Source: Anoplopoma fimbria (taxonomy: Eukaryota > Chordata > Actinopteri > Perciformes > Anoplopomatidae). Taken from it: DNA of 64,000 nucleotides. A program made the position numbers and the translations under genes. The notes beneath the pieces are model-generated. The model saw nothing but the letters and a program-made list of their open reading frames with translations, did no database searches and had not been told where the DNA came from. Below are positions 13,499 to 25,290 of the stretch, in pieces. The stretch's first letter is position 1, and each line of letters opens with the position of its first letter. The stretch spans positions 20,010,680 to 20,074,679 of the forward strand of contig NC_072472.1 in NCBI RefSeq assembly GCF_027596085.1, in the 5' to 3' direction.

Positions 13499-13641
13499 AT
13501 ATCCAGGAGTTCTATGAAGTGACGCTGCTAAACACACAGAAGAGCTGTGAGCAAAAGCTGGAGGAGGTCAACCACATGGCGGACAAGTGGGAGAAGAGTG
13601 TTTCTTTACAACACCCTGAGATTGCCTGTCCAGTGGAGGAG
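13499..13641 (+). CDS. dlg2: dlg2 internal exon: second half of L27 domain
   Basis: The exon is 143 nt. It follows a pyrimidine-rich acceptor ending in CACAG and precedes a perfect donor (GAG/GTGAGT). It starts two bases into a codon, so the previous exon must end in one base (G would restore Asp), and it ends on a codon boundary. The encoded peptide begins (D)IQEFYEVTLLN and continues QKSCEQKLEEVNHMADKWEK. The DIQEFYEVTLL block is the last helix of the N-terminal L27 domain of DLG1/DLG2-type MAGUKs, which mediates self-assembly and pairing with CASK or MPP proteins. The KSCEQK stretch resembles the DLG2 L27 isoform rather than DLG1, which has DNPKC at that point. DLG4 differs more in this helix. 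The rest of the peptide is charged and has no recognised domain. Confidence 0.85.
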
Positions 13642-14244
13642 GTGAGTTCAGCCCAGCTAAACCTTAGACATACCTGGGCTGAAGAATACTCTGTTTAACT
13701 AGTTTATCTGCTGAAACCATTAAAAAAATGCTGCAGTAAAGCAGGTTCAGGGCTGAGGTGCAGACATTTCTTGCAGACAGCATCAGCACTAACAGCAGGT
13801 AAGCATGAATCAGCAGACATGCTGGATATGAGGTCCAAAGCCTTTAAATAGATTTCCATGTAACTGTAGGGAGATGTGCTGTTTGTGGTGCTCTGTAAGG
13901 TAAACAGCATATTGTGACGCTTGCCATTCAGTTTTCTGTCAGAAGTTGCTTGAATAAAATAAATTAAATCATAGGCTCTCAGTCATGAAGTTATACATAA
14001 AGATGTCCAATTTTATAGTAAGTAAAACCGATTATTTTGAAACGACTGAAACTCCTTGTTACTTTAAAGTGGCCAGTTTCACACAACGACTTCAGATTAC
14101 TCATAAAAATAATTTTTGAGTTACAATTAGAGGAGCGGAATTGAAAGAAGTGGACAAAGAGAGGGTCTAATGAAAGACACTATCAAGTTGCATTATGGGA
14201 AATGTACTATTCCATGTTTCTGGAGCTTCACCCACACTAGAGAC
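13642..14244. other. intron after L27 exon, nothing recognised
   Basis: No repeat or exon was identified between the donor and the next TTAA element. Confidence 0.5.
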
Positions 14245-14248
14245 TTAA

Positions 14249-14689
14249 AGTGGCCCTATTATGCTTTTCCACTTTAGCGTGTTATATATATTTTTGTACA
14301 TACGAAAGTCTGTAGAGTGTAAAACCTGAAGTCCACGCCTAAAAGGAGTTACCCTCCCCCTCAGAAGCTCCTGAGCTGCCTGAAACGGCTCCATTGAATT
14401 CTCTCCTTCACTTCCGTTTTACGTGAAAACTCCTTTCAGCAAGTTTGGCCCTCAAACAACAAAAAAGAGAGACGGAGCTGAAGCTCCGGAGGAAGAGTTT
14501 TTTTAAATGTGAAACGTTGACCAATCACAACAGATCGGGCTAGCTGACCAATCAGGGCAGACTTTTTCTGGATGGAGGAGCAAGCGCTACAACGGAGCAT
14601 TTCAGAGAGAGGGTGAGAAGAGGTGCTGCAGGACAGCCAGGATGAGAAAAACAAGGTTGATTATGAGCATTAACGCATGTTAACATGTG
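14249..14689 (+). mobile_element. TTAA-element copy 2, right end lost
   Basis: It follows TTAA at 14245-14248 and begins AGTGGCCCTATTATGC. It stays colinear with copies 1 and 3 up to TTAACGCATGTTAACATG, then diverges, so the right inverted repeat is missing. Confidence 0.8.
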
Positions 14690-16589
14690 TGCTAACTAAC
14701 TACTGGCATTGATTTTGTGTTTCTAGGTACGTTATTAATACATTTGTACATCAGACACAACTACAATGCTTTTACTGTTTCATGAGAAAATCTCCATGAT
14801 TTAACAAATTTAAAAGCCAGTATGTTAACATGATTGCTGTTTGTTGTTCCTATACCAGCTTGCTACAGCAAATGCTTCAAAGACTACTCGTTGCGCTTGG
14901 AAACATTTGTTTAAAGGGTCCAACCATCTAAACCTTGTCAATGAGCCACTCTTATCTCTTGGGTTGATGGAAAACCCACTGAAGTTTTTTAAAATCATGG
15001 CAACAGGAGTTTTAAAAAAACAAATAAAGTCACGAGCAAGGGTTGAATATAAAATAAGTCTTCTTGAAAGTGTATTCATCAGCACACAATACTGGGAACA
15101 TCTTGCTACTGAATTTCTGATAGGACTTAGGACTGTTGGTCAGTTTGTAACCAAGTTTAATGGTTAGTTCACCTGCAAGTTGTCGCTAAAATAGAATTAA
15201 AATTGAAGTAATTTAAAGCAGTCATCTACATTTTTATAACAACTATGTGTCAAAAGATAATGTGAAAGATGTCTCTGGTAGCTATGAACCTTTAGACCAC
15301 TATCAGCTGAATTTTCAGCTCTCCTCGGCTTTACGGAGCTTCATGGTGAGTTTCACCACATTGTTTACTGTCCAGGTACAACTTTACTGTTTTGGTTCAA
15401 GTTCATAACCTTGTTTTCCGCTGAAGCAGACAGCTAGTGAACATAGAGCAGAATTTAGCGGCTAAAGAGACACATGTTTTATCAGAGGTTGGTAAAGACT
15501 GAAAACAGAGCTAAATTAGAGTTGTATTCATCCGGTGGCCAGAAGCACAACTCCTAATAAATGATTACGTTGCTCCGTAACGGCTTGATGTGTCAATATC
15601 TACAGGCAGTTCAATGAGGCAATTTTTTCACCTGACATTCAAAGAGAACAGTGGTTTGAATGTGGCTTAAAATGTAGATCACGGTATAATTATGAAGCAA
15701 GGGTGGTAATGGAATATATAACAGTATATTTGCTTTCCTAAAATTCTTCTGAAGGGGTAGAGCACTGCATGGCATAATTTCAACCATCCCTAAGTCAATG
15801 TAAACTGTCAAAGATTCTAAATGTTATCTTTTTCTTTGTTATTGTTATCTATATTGAAAAATGCTTAATTCAAATGAATAGGAAATCAATAATTGTATTT
15901 TTATTTAAACATTTGCTTGATTAAAACAAACCTTGGCATTTGTAGTTTTAATGACGTATCATAAGCTGCTTAGAGTTAGGGTGAGGACTGCTGCTTAGAG
16001 TTAGGGTGAGGAAGTTAAAGAGGTCATATTTCCATCCCTAATATTTATTTTTGAATTGCTGTGAAAACATCTTTAAAACAACTTGATTTATTCAAGTCAA
16101 TCACCAAAAACTACATTTTATAAGATAACTTTCAAACACATCCTGATAGTGTTATAATGTACCATCGCCAACGCACAATGCAAGTCAACTCATTCTCCTT
16201 TAACGTTAGCTGTTATAAGCAGAACTGTGCTATCAGCACAAGAGTCCGTCACTGAGATAACTACAAAATAAAAAAATTACAAATAATTCATGTCTGATGT
16301 TTTACAGGCTGTTCCTCAAGGCTTTCTTCACTATCATGGAGCTGCTGCACACATGCTTAAATTTGACTTAGTTAAATATGGAAATGATCTTCTGGCCAGA
16401 TGAAAAATGTCCGTTTTGATCGGTGACCGATTGATCTGTAAATATAATATTTCAGTTATTGTTGTTTTTCTACTGTTTTTTATTGCTTATTTATAATACT
16501 TGTTTTATTTTATTTTTATTTTTCATTTTTTATTTTTAGCTTGTCTTCTTCTACTATGTCTCTTGTGTGCACTTTACTCTACGCTGTTG
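14690..16589. other. intronic DNA, one small tandem duplication
   Basis: A 25-bp unit containing TTAGAGTTAGGGTGAGGA occurs twice (15966-15987 and 15991-16012). Overlapping frames on both strands at 14825-15167 have no recognisable domain. Confidence 0.5.
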
Positions 16590-16670
16590 TAAGTCTGCAA
16601 ATTTCCCCGCTGCGGGACTAATAAAGGATTATCTTATCTTATCTTATCTTATCTTATCTTATCTTATCAG
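16590..16670 (+). mobile_element. SINE/LINE 3' tail with (ATCTT)n
   Basis: TTTCCCCGCTGCGGGACTAATAAAGG followed by eight ATCTT units is the 3' end seen, with a different tail, at 62685-62729. No head was seen upstream. Confidence 0.6.
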
Positions 16671-17676
16671 TGCATCTCTAGGTTCTACCGGTCAGCATGG
16701 CGGAGACAAAATTCATACTAGTGTACTTTTTATACCTTCTACCTCTAGTTTGCATTAAGCAAAGGAATCAAAGAAAATGTTTCAGGTTTGGGGTAATATT
16801 GTAGATATGATGCCTTTTATCTACAGAGCACGATTATGCCGCTGAAATTGAAATTGCGTACAAGAAGACATCAACGTTTGTTCACATTGCAAATGATTTG
16901 TGAAAGCCTTCTTTGCTGACTGTCAAAATGACAGATTCTTTTTTTTACACTTTACAACAGTTGCCAAATGTGTGGCAGTTGCAGCTGAAACCCGGCTATT
17001 TAAGCATTAAAACCCCCAAAAGCCTTCATCAACCACATCTAATAAAAAATTCCAACTACACATAGCCTTGAGATCATTTACTGCAGGTGTTATAATCAGT
17101 GAGAGCTCATGGCACAGCTTCGGGGAGAAGACTTTTACATCATACTGTACAGGCGCAGCTCAGACTCCAGCGGGACAGAGAACTGTGACTAACTGGACAG
17201 GTTCATCAATGTACATCAGCTGAATGTATTTACAGTTTGATAAGACAAAGGTGCTCTTTGTTAGAAATGTGTCAAGATTAAGAGAGACGGTGTGTGTATG
17301 TGAGGGAGAGGGAAAGAGTTGATGAATGTGAACACGCTCAAACTGTGACATTCTAATTAAGGGGAATGAACAGAGGCCGCTGAGTGGTAGAGCGCCATGA
17401 AGGACTGAAAAAGCATGAAAGATGAATCATAATGAAGCTCTGCCTCCAAGAATTATCGTGAAAAAAAACAAGTGGCCTCTATAATTTGGTTCTTTATGCC
17501 TCTTATTTAGTCTCTTGGTAGCGCTTTTGGTCTTATAGGTGATTATAGATCAGCACTACAATAACACTTTTTTACACCAACCTCATTGTTCTGTCCCAAT
17601 CATTGTCAAATCATGCTTTGTTGTCAGTCCTTCATAACAGGTAAATGTGGTTGAGTTACAGTGAACCAAAACTAAC
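16671..17676. other. intronic DNA, nothing recognised
   Basis: The short frames present show no family resemblance. Confidence 0.5.
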
Positions 17677-18080
17677 AATTCAATTCAATTCAATTCAGTT
17701 TATTTTGTATAGCCCAGAATCACAAATTACAAATTTGCCTCAGAGGGCTTTACAATCTGTGCACATGCGACATCCTCTGTCCTTCCCTCACATCGGCACA
17801 GGAAAAACTCCCCTAAAAACCCCTTTAACAGGGAGAAAAAAGGAAGAAACCTATGGGAGAACGACAGAGGAGGGATCCTTCTCCCAGGATGGACAGAATG
17901 CAATAGATGTCATGTGTACAGAACGAACAGCATAACAGAGATACAACACATTCAATGTATATGACATAAATGATTCATATAATAAGACTACTTATAATAA
18001 CAGCAGCAATTATTACAGTAGAATTATAGCCATGAAAATAGGGATAGTAATGTGACTAATAATAATAATCGAAGTAGCTA
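17677..18080 (-). mobile_element. Rex1-type LINE 3'-end copy
   Basis: It begins with four AATTC units and matches 10981-11400 and 63248-63630 base for base over long stretches. It stops after one partial 3' UTR unit. As these elements are read on the minus strand, this is a heavily 5'-truncated insertion. Confidence 0.85.
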
Positions 18081-19870
18081 ACAATACTAACTATATCAGT
18101 AATACACCAGTAGGTTACTAACAGGATGTTTGACTTGGAATGGGACCAACCAGTTTGGTAATCCACTAGTAATCCTATTTGTCAACAGTCACTTGTCATT
18201 TTATCTGCAACAACAGTAAGAAATTGGTTATTGTGACATTAACAGGTCCTGTGTACAAGGTCTTTCAAAAATAGCCCCTCTGTAACAGCAGGAGCTGCTG
18301 AGCCACTTTGATGAGGTCATCGAGTAGTACCAGGATAGGGATAAGTGAATGGGATTAGAAGAGTCCTCAGAGGGTGATGACCCCACTGTGAGTTCAGCAG
18401 TCCACTGCTGTTACGTTTCCTGCTCTGTTACCACAATCATCCCTCTGAAGATTACGCAGACGTCCTGTCAAATAATGAGACGGCAGATCGCCCACCCAAA
18501 TTTATTAACAGGGTCCACATGGGTCATTCAGATATAAAAAACAACTATTGGATACATGCTGTATGCAGTTTGTAAGCTAAGTAATCAAGAGTGTAGTTCA
18601 GTGACGCAAAATACTTGACATGCAACATGTTCAATAACTTATCAGTAAGTAGTTTTCAACGTTTTCTTTGTGAACGACAATGGCTGCAAACGCTCCTGTT
18701 TCAGATTATGATGTAAGAGTCGTACCCAGTAACAGGTCACCTTTTTTGGAAATAAAAGTAAAACATAAATCACAGTAAGGTAATGAATAATATCAGTGGT
18801 GTTAAAAGTCAGTTTCTAAATGTATGCAATGTTAAATAAACATAATTAGTTGCTTGAGAAGAGATGATTCTTCTTTCATATTACTTTTGTAAGAGAGGCA
18901 CTGACTGCATCATTAGGTGTGAATATGTGGTCATTGTTGTGCCTCCTAACGGCCACTTGGGGGCAGATACAGTAGACTAGTCATGAGATAAACAGTTTAG
19001 GGGTTGAGGCGCCAACCATGAACCGCAACATCCCGGGTTCAAATCCCTCCACAAGGTCCCCAGTATAAAATGACCAAAAGATAATAAAAAAAATCTTAAT
19101 TAATGAGCAAGTTATTTTCTGAATAAATGGTTATTTTGCATCTAAAATGTTGTTAAATATAATGTTAAATTGCCTATTTGATATTCTATTCTGACCAGTT
19201 TGGTGGACTTATCTCACCAGCAGATCGTGCCAGGTTTTCCTGGAGTAACATGATACATGAAGAGTTGAATGGCTAACACACCTTATACAGTATGACCTAC
19301 ATTGATGCCAATGGCAGTATTTCACTCCTACCATTGAGTTTTTTTTATGTTAATATGCATGTTTTATTTTAAATTAAAGTGAATAAATGAACGTGTTTGC
19401 ATGTATTTGAAGTCAGAGGAGCTTGCTGCTATAAACAGAAGAAGGGATAAAGCAAGCCTGTGTGTACCAAGGGTTTGTAGAGTGTCATAATGTGCTAGGG
19501 ATTTATTTCTGGTTGCCACGGGCACATGTAGGCTTACGCTATCCAAGCTTCTAATTAAAGACTTACCAGAGCAGCAGCAGACAGACCAACCAGCCAATGA
19601 TGACTCACTGCCAATTCTTGCATGATTGTTACAACTACATCCTCCTGTTCTTTTTTTCCCATTTCAATTGAATGTGATATACATTTTGATTCAACATTTA
19701 CAAATTCCTAAAAATTGATTACGATTAGATTTATTTACCATATGCAGTTAGAGCAATTGACATATAAGACTGTATTTTGTATCATCAGTGCTTTTTCTTG
19801 CATTTTTCTATGTAATGTAGGCTTTTTTTAAGAATCCCTGTGCTCTCTGTCCCAACTCAAATTCACTGAT
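18081..19870. other. intronic DNA, nothing recognised
   Basis: No element or splice-bounded open segment was identified. Confidence 0.5.
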
Positions 19871-19924
19871 AAACTTCTCATACAGTGCACACACCTTTAG
19901 CAGAAGGCTTGAACTAGTCCTATC
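19871..19924. repeat. 54-bp direct repeat, left copy
   Basis: AAACTTCTCATACAGTGCAC... ending ...GTCCTATC is repeated exactly at 20220-20273, on the other side of the SINE. Confidence 0.95.
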
Positions 19925-20219
19925 ATTACATTACATTACATTACAGTCATTTAGCAGACGCTTTTATCCAAAGCGACTTACAGTCAGTAGTATATTACAT
20001 ATCATTCACCCATTCACACATTGCTACCATGCAAGGTGCCACCATCAGACTCTAACTAACATTCATGCAACATCCAGTCCACACCGATGGCAAGCCTTCA
20101 GGAGCAACTTGGGGTTAAGTGTCTTGCCCAAGGACACATCGACTGCCGAAGCCGGGTATCGAACCACCGACCCTCTGATTGGAGAACTACCTTGCTCTCC
20201 ACTACGCCACAGCCGCCCT
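19925..20219 (-). mobile_element. complete tRNA-derived SINE (reverse), L2-type tail
   Basis: Read on the minus strand it has the head GGCGGCTGTGGCGTAGTGG, the B box GGTTCGATACC, the body CCTTGGGCAAGACACTTAACCC, and the tail CTTTGGATAAAAGCGTCTGC followed by TAATG units. It is flanked on both sides by the same 54 bases. Confidence 0.9.
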
Positions 20220-20273
20220 AAACTTCTCATACAGTGCACACACCTTTAGCAGAAGGCTTGAACTAGTCCTATC
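20220..20273. repeat. 54-bp direct repeat, right copy
   Basis: Identical over 54 bases to 19871-19924. Confidence 0.95.
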
Positions 20274-20416
20274 CCGATGCATTCAGGCTATAAAGTAGTC
20301 CTTACCTAAAAACTGGTCTATTGTTTACCTGATCTATTGGTTGTTCCTCAGGTCAGTGTGTTTCAGTTTGACGTGGTGGTGTAGAGTTACTTATGCCCAC
20401 ATTTTGTTTTCTCCAG

Positions 20417-20485
20417 CAGAGGGAGCAGAGCAGCTCAGAACCCGGTGGGATGGGGAAGGGAGAGATCAGTGCCAAGACGTCTGAG
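20417..20485 (+). CDS. dlg2: probable dlg2 cassette exon (23 codons)
   Basis: The exon is 69 nt, open throughout. It sits between a strong acceptor (TTTTGTTTTCTCCAG) and a good donor (GAG/GTGAGC), and both ends are in phase 0. It encodes QREQSSSEPGGMGKGEISAK followed by TSE, a hydrophilic Ser/Glu/Lys-rich linker without a domain. The previous exon (13499-13641) also ends in phase 0, so this segment could be included or skipped without changing frame. In other DLG proteins the stretch between L27 and PDZ1 is built from alternative inserts of this kind. I recognise no specific homologue; the call rests on splice signals, phase and position. A chance open segment is the main alternative. Confidence 0.5.
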
Positions 20486-23400
20486 GTGAGCTCCCCTTTG
20501 GAAGCCAAGCCTTCCTTCTGTGTGAACGGAGTGTGCGTGTCTCCCATTAGCTTTTTTTTGGGATCATTGACATTCTATTACACCAGCTCCCCCCTTTGTG
20601 TTTACATTACCAGCATCCATTTTCATTCTGTGATCTCATTTTTTTGATTTTACCCCATCATCACTCATGGCTTGGTGGAACACTGTAGTGACATGAGCTG
20701 AACTTTTTTCTGTGTGTTGGAGAGCAGTCTCCGTAAAGATGAGAGTTTATTCTTTTCTCCTAGTTACTCTGGAGGAGTGGAGGATACAAAGTGATTAGGA
20801 CCTGCAGAGCTTCTTTATTTCATATGGAAATTCAAAAGTTTCTGTGCAAGTCAAGTTTGCTGTCATTGAGAATCTTACTTGAATTGAGTGCAGAGTGATA
20901 TCAGCCAGATCTGTTTCAGAGTGCAGGTTGTAAAGCAATGAGACAGTAGTGGCGTCTCCACTGAACAGTTTCAAATTGATAAACTACAAAAAAACACACT
21001 ATCCTTTATATTTCAGAAGACCTCTTCAGCATGTATCCATAGCAGTGATTCCAGGGAATTCCCTTTGTGTATTGTATGTTGTGGTAAATGACTGATTACA
21101 TGTGATCTCCTGTTCAGTCAATACGTTGTATTGCATGTTATTTCTTGTGTTTCCTGTCACTCTGTGTGCTGTTCAGAAGATGGGAAAGTAAGAAACTTTT
21201 CTTTAGAAAAGGTGACATTTTATTTCATTTAAGAACACGTGGGATTGAAATAAAAAGCCGGTGCAGACATTTTGACTGCTATATATGCTTCCTGGAACGA
21301 ATACAGCTGCATAAGTGATTTATCTGCATATTTTCGTCTAGTTTTACTGTGGTAAAATCTGAGAACAGACCTGAAAATGACTTATGAGGAGATCGTATTG
21401 GGTCAGGTAGAGGCCAGCTTCAAAGTCAAGGATTACAGCAGGCCTTTGAATAAATCCTTCAAGTAGTACTGTTGTTCATATAAACAGACAAATCCAAATT
21501 TATCACACCCAGTCTGTATATACGAGCAACAGCCCTAACAAAGGAGGTTAAAGCATTCCTCCTCTCTAATGCAATAAATGGAAGCTGCCTGAGCCGCATC
21601 ACCTGGGAAGATTAGCCCTGCTGCTCTGGCAGAAGGAGTCTGAGCCGCTGATTGTGCTCAGTGAGAACGAGTTGGGACATTGGGAGTGTAGGGGTCCTGC
21701 TTCGTCCACAAATGAAAGCAGTAATCAAGGTCAAATTCTGCAATACACCTCGTCAACAGGATGGATCCAGCAAACAGGTACCGGGGTAGATGAGATGGGG
21801 AAATACGCTGCAGTTTAAGAGGCTTATAGTCTCCACAGAGGAACGGTTTGGACATCGGTGTGGCTTAGTTTACCTGGAAGTTACTGTCTGACGGGGCAGT
21901 CGACTGATTCTTAATGTACAGCACTACGAGACTCGGATAGAGCTTTTCAAAAAAGAACATGTGGTGCTGTAATATCTCACATGGTAGTGCACTGTGCTTG
22001 TAGGATGGGTACATGCATCCTGCGTATGAAAAAGCTGAACTGAAGCAAAGCTCTGTTTCATGTTTAATTCCCCAATCCAATAGTAACACTGTTTTGAGGC
22101 GTATTTTATTTACTTAATTGATTAGATCAATTTTGCCTTTTAACAACACATCATTTTTTTTTTTTTTTCTTTTACATAATACTCGAGTTGCATTTGTTTT
22201 TTTGAAAAACTGTGATATCAATTCCACGTTGCATTTTTGCTGTTATATTCTGTGTCTCATGAAATACTTTTAGATAAAAGTGAACAGTTTGCAACTCCTG
22301 ATGATTAAGAAGCGGTCCTGTCACTTTGTGTTGACAATACACATCTGGAGACAAGAAGTCGACGCTGTATTTGTGGGTGGTGGTACAATGTTCTGCTGGT
22401 TTCACTGCAGGAAAGTTGAGGTGAAAGCATTGCACTTTTTGAAAAAAACAAAAAATCAGTTATTTTGGAGAAAAAAAAGGAAAAACACCACAACGAACTG
22501 TTACATAACTAAGTTATAGTTAGTACAAGTATGTAGTTCAATTATTTTTGTTTCATTCTGTCATTACTGCTTTCATCAGCTGTGCATTGCAGTCTGTATT
22601 TTCAAGTCATATTTGGTACATCAACATTGTGATAAGAGGAGTATGGTGTTAGAGAGCTAAGGCACAATGGCCTGTTGTTAAAATGCTGAAAGCTTGTCTA
22701 GCTTAGATACAATGGAAGTCCTCCTTTTTAGTAGAATTATTTAGTGTTTCAAGTTTGTTGCCTGTTAATTAGATAACCTTATGCTGCATTGTTATTTGTA
22801 ATTGTTAGTTTTTGCATAATATTATATATTACTTTGTTCTAGTCTTTAATTATGGTGAATATATTTTAGAAGTTTCGTTTTAAAGATTGATCACAACAGT
22901 TCATAAATTAATTTTTTTCTCTTAGTGGAATTCATAATCTGCTGCATTATTATTGTTGTTGGTCATTTGTAATAACCTGTGTGAAATTCTGAAGTGCACA
23001 TTTTAAGAGGGCTCACTTAATCCTGTAGATTATATCTAATTTTGTATTTTCTCTTAATAAGGTAGGTTTTTTTTGTGGTTGTTGCATAATGATGTTGTCA
23101 GTCTTGCCAGAACAAGATGGGACCTTCTTGTCAAATCTAAATTGGGTATAATACAAATTATATGGACAAAATCTTGCATTACTGGAATCTATTTTGATGT
23201 GAATGACAGATCCCATAACTGTTAGTTTTTATTTGATTTATTTAATCATTTCTCTGTCAGGGTCAATGCATAAAGCAGATGTGTATGCATGGACACGGAC
23301 ATACACACAGTTACCTGCAGCCTGCAAGCATTTTTGCTTGAATTATCTCACACACACACACACTCACAGTAAAAAGTCTGTCCCCACGTCATTGGAGATG

Positions 23401-23506
23401 AAATTAAAGCCAGTGTGTTATTATTAAGATCCAGCAGCTAATAGCCAGCGAGACAGAAAGCATGGGAATCTTATTCATTCCGCTGAGCTGACGTTGTCGT
23501 CCTTCA
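20486..23506. other. intronic DNA, nothing recognised
   Basis: A poly-T run lies at about 22153-22170. No exon or element was identified. Confidence 0.5.
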
Positions 23507-23869
23507 CTCTCTTTCCTCTCTCTCTCTCTCTCATCCCATAACAATGCTTAGTGTGTGTGAGAGAGAGGTAAAGAGGTAGAGAGAGAGAGAGAGAGAACTG
23601 AAAACAAGAGACCGAGGAGAGAATGAGAGGGAGAGAAGCTAAGGAATGATTTTGGGTTGTTGGGGGAGGCCAGTCAAGCTGCTAAGCGTTTTCAGTGTGT
23701 GTAAGTTTGTGTGTTTGTGTGTGTGTGTGCATGTTCTGGCTGATGACGCATGCTCTGCTCTGAGATGGCGTTAGTAATCCTGATCGCCTTCAGCGCTGTG
23801 GAGGAGGCATCCCAATCCTCACAAGGGGCCCACATGCAGTAACGTCTGTCCGCCGTGGCTTCTCCCCCT

Positions 23870-23919
<50 letters not shown>

Positions 23920-24050
23920 TGCGCGTGTGTGTTATTATTCTCATCTCCACCCCCTCTTCTTCTTCTTCTTCTTCTTCTTCTTCTTCTTCAGCAACACCTA
24001 CCTTTTTTATCTTTCCTCCTCGCTTCCTCACACTGGTATCTTTTTCTTCA
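23507..24050. repeat. dense simple repeats upstream of first exon at 24143
   Basis: Four tracts lie in about 550 bp: TC (23507-23533), GA (23559-23596), GT/GC (23876-23932) and TTC (23955-23989). The TC and GA tracts are complementary and could pair as a hairpin. They lie in the presumed promoter or leader of the MDCLCIVTTK exon. Confidence 0.9.
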
Positions 24051-24142
24051 TCTTCCTCCTTTTTTTTTCTCCCTCCAGTGGTTTTATTAGTGGGGATGAA
24101 TTTGGGCATCGGTTGAGAGCCTCTTTTTTTTGTCCGGCCAGC

Positions 24143-24172
24143 ATGGATTGTCTTTGTATTGTCACCACTAAG
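24143..24172 (+). CDS. dlg2: dlg2 alternative first exon, PSD-95-alpha-like palmitoylated start
   Basis: An ATG opens ten codons, MDCLCIVTTK, directly followed by a donor (AAG/GTAAGA) in phase 0. This peptide matches the start of PSD-95 alpha, where Cys3 and Cys5 are palmitoylated to anchor the scaffold at the synaptic membrane, and it precedes the shared KYRYQDE exon there. The same two cysteines are present here. Because this exon lies between the L27 exon and the PSD-93-beta-type exon, I read it as an alternative dlg2 start that bypasses L27. The bases upstream contain a possible acceptor (CTCCCTCCAG ending at 24079), so the ATG may belong either to a first exon or to one spliced from a noncoding leader. 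The 10-residue match is short but exact from memory. Confidence 0.8.
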
Positions 24173-25077
24173 GTAAGAGACCCAGCACGATTGAATGATT
24201 CACAGGAACCGAGAGGGGATGAAAGGCAGACATGGACTGAGACTGTGGGAGAATGAGGCATGCAGTGAAGCAGGAGGAGAGAAGCTCTGTCTACACATCC
24301 ATTATCTCTCAATGTTTGCACGTGCACTCTCGTTTTTGTCTTCCTTCAGGGTGCCGCTTGTCTCGATCAGCTTGTCGCTTTGAGCTTCGGAGTGAGGAGT
24401 CGAATGAATGATTCATTTACGTTTGTTATAGGTTGCTTTCAGTGTATATTTGCTGTGGATTGTTATCATCTTGACAAAGAGTTTTTGTATGTGTGTGAGG
24501 ATGATTCACTTTTCCGCCTAACTACAGTACGGACGTCCGAACGTGGCTGCCTATCTGTTAGGATATGACAGCAGAAGTTGGGTTGAACTTCAGTCAGCCA
24601 GCTCATGGTTCTGCTGCAGCACTTGGCAGTTTCCAAACAAAATCTATTTGCATTATTAGAATACACAAATACTTATGCAAGCGGCAGAACAAAAAACTGA
24701 CCTGTTGGACTGTATGCTCTTTACTGCGTTAGAGCTCATTGCATCACTGGAGAGGGGAATCCTCCGCTCACAGCAAGGCAACAAGTATGTTCTAGGCCAC
24801 TGTATCTTTCTCCTCATAGAAATTTACCATGAAATTTAATAATTTCCTCCACATCATTATGGTTCAATCATAATCCTGATGTATTACTGGTTTATTTATG
24901 GTAGTTAAATATACTAATATATATGTTGTACTCTTTGTATTATTTGTTTAGTATCTCATGTAGATTTTTTTATTTGAAAATGATCATCCACATTACACAT
25001 TACTAAATGAGAAAGCAGGTACCATGAGGCGTTCATTGTTGTGTTAAAGTGAATTACAGGGAGAACTCTAGTTTTCT
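24173..25077. other. intron after MDCLCIVTTK exon, nothing recognised
   Basis: The 24380-24568 frame has no domain. Confidence 0.5.
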
Positions 25078-25290
25078 GTTCCATCATCAGGTCAATCAAA
25101 TCAATTTGAATGGGTCAAATACTTTTGTTTTATGACAAATGGCCTGCAGAACTAGAGACATTCCCATCAGCCTACAATTTAGTGCTAATTAGCAAATGTT
25201 AGCATGCTAACTCACTAAAGTAGGATTATGAAAATGGTTCACATTGTTATTGTTAGCATGTTAGCCTGCTTATAGTAGCATTAAGCTGAC
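25078..25290. repeat. common fish TTAGCATGCTAA-type repeat
   Basis: ATTCCCATCAGCC, GTGCTAATTAGCAAATG and repeated TTAGCATG words in this order match an interspersed repeat I recall from many teleost introns. The family name is unknown to me. Confidence 0.45.

Noticed and set aside
14825..15167. Overlapping ~100-codon frames on both strands
   Set aside because: No domain, no splice context, and open frames on both strands suggest chance.
24143..24172. Assignment of the locus to dlg4 (PSD-95) from MDCLCIVTTK alone
   Set aside because: The exon at 57310 carries the PSD-93-specific CHCKVACTNN block and the L27 exon differs from the DLG4 helix, so dlg2 fits better.
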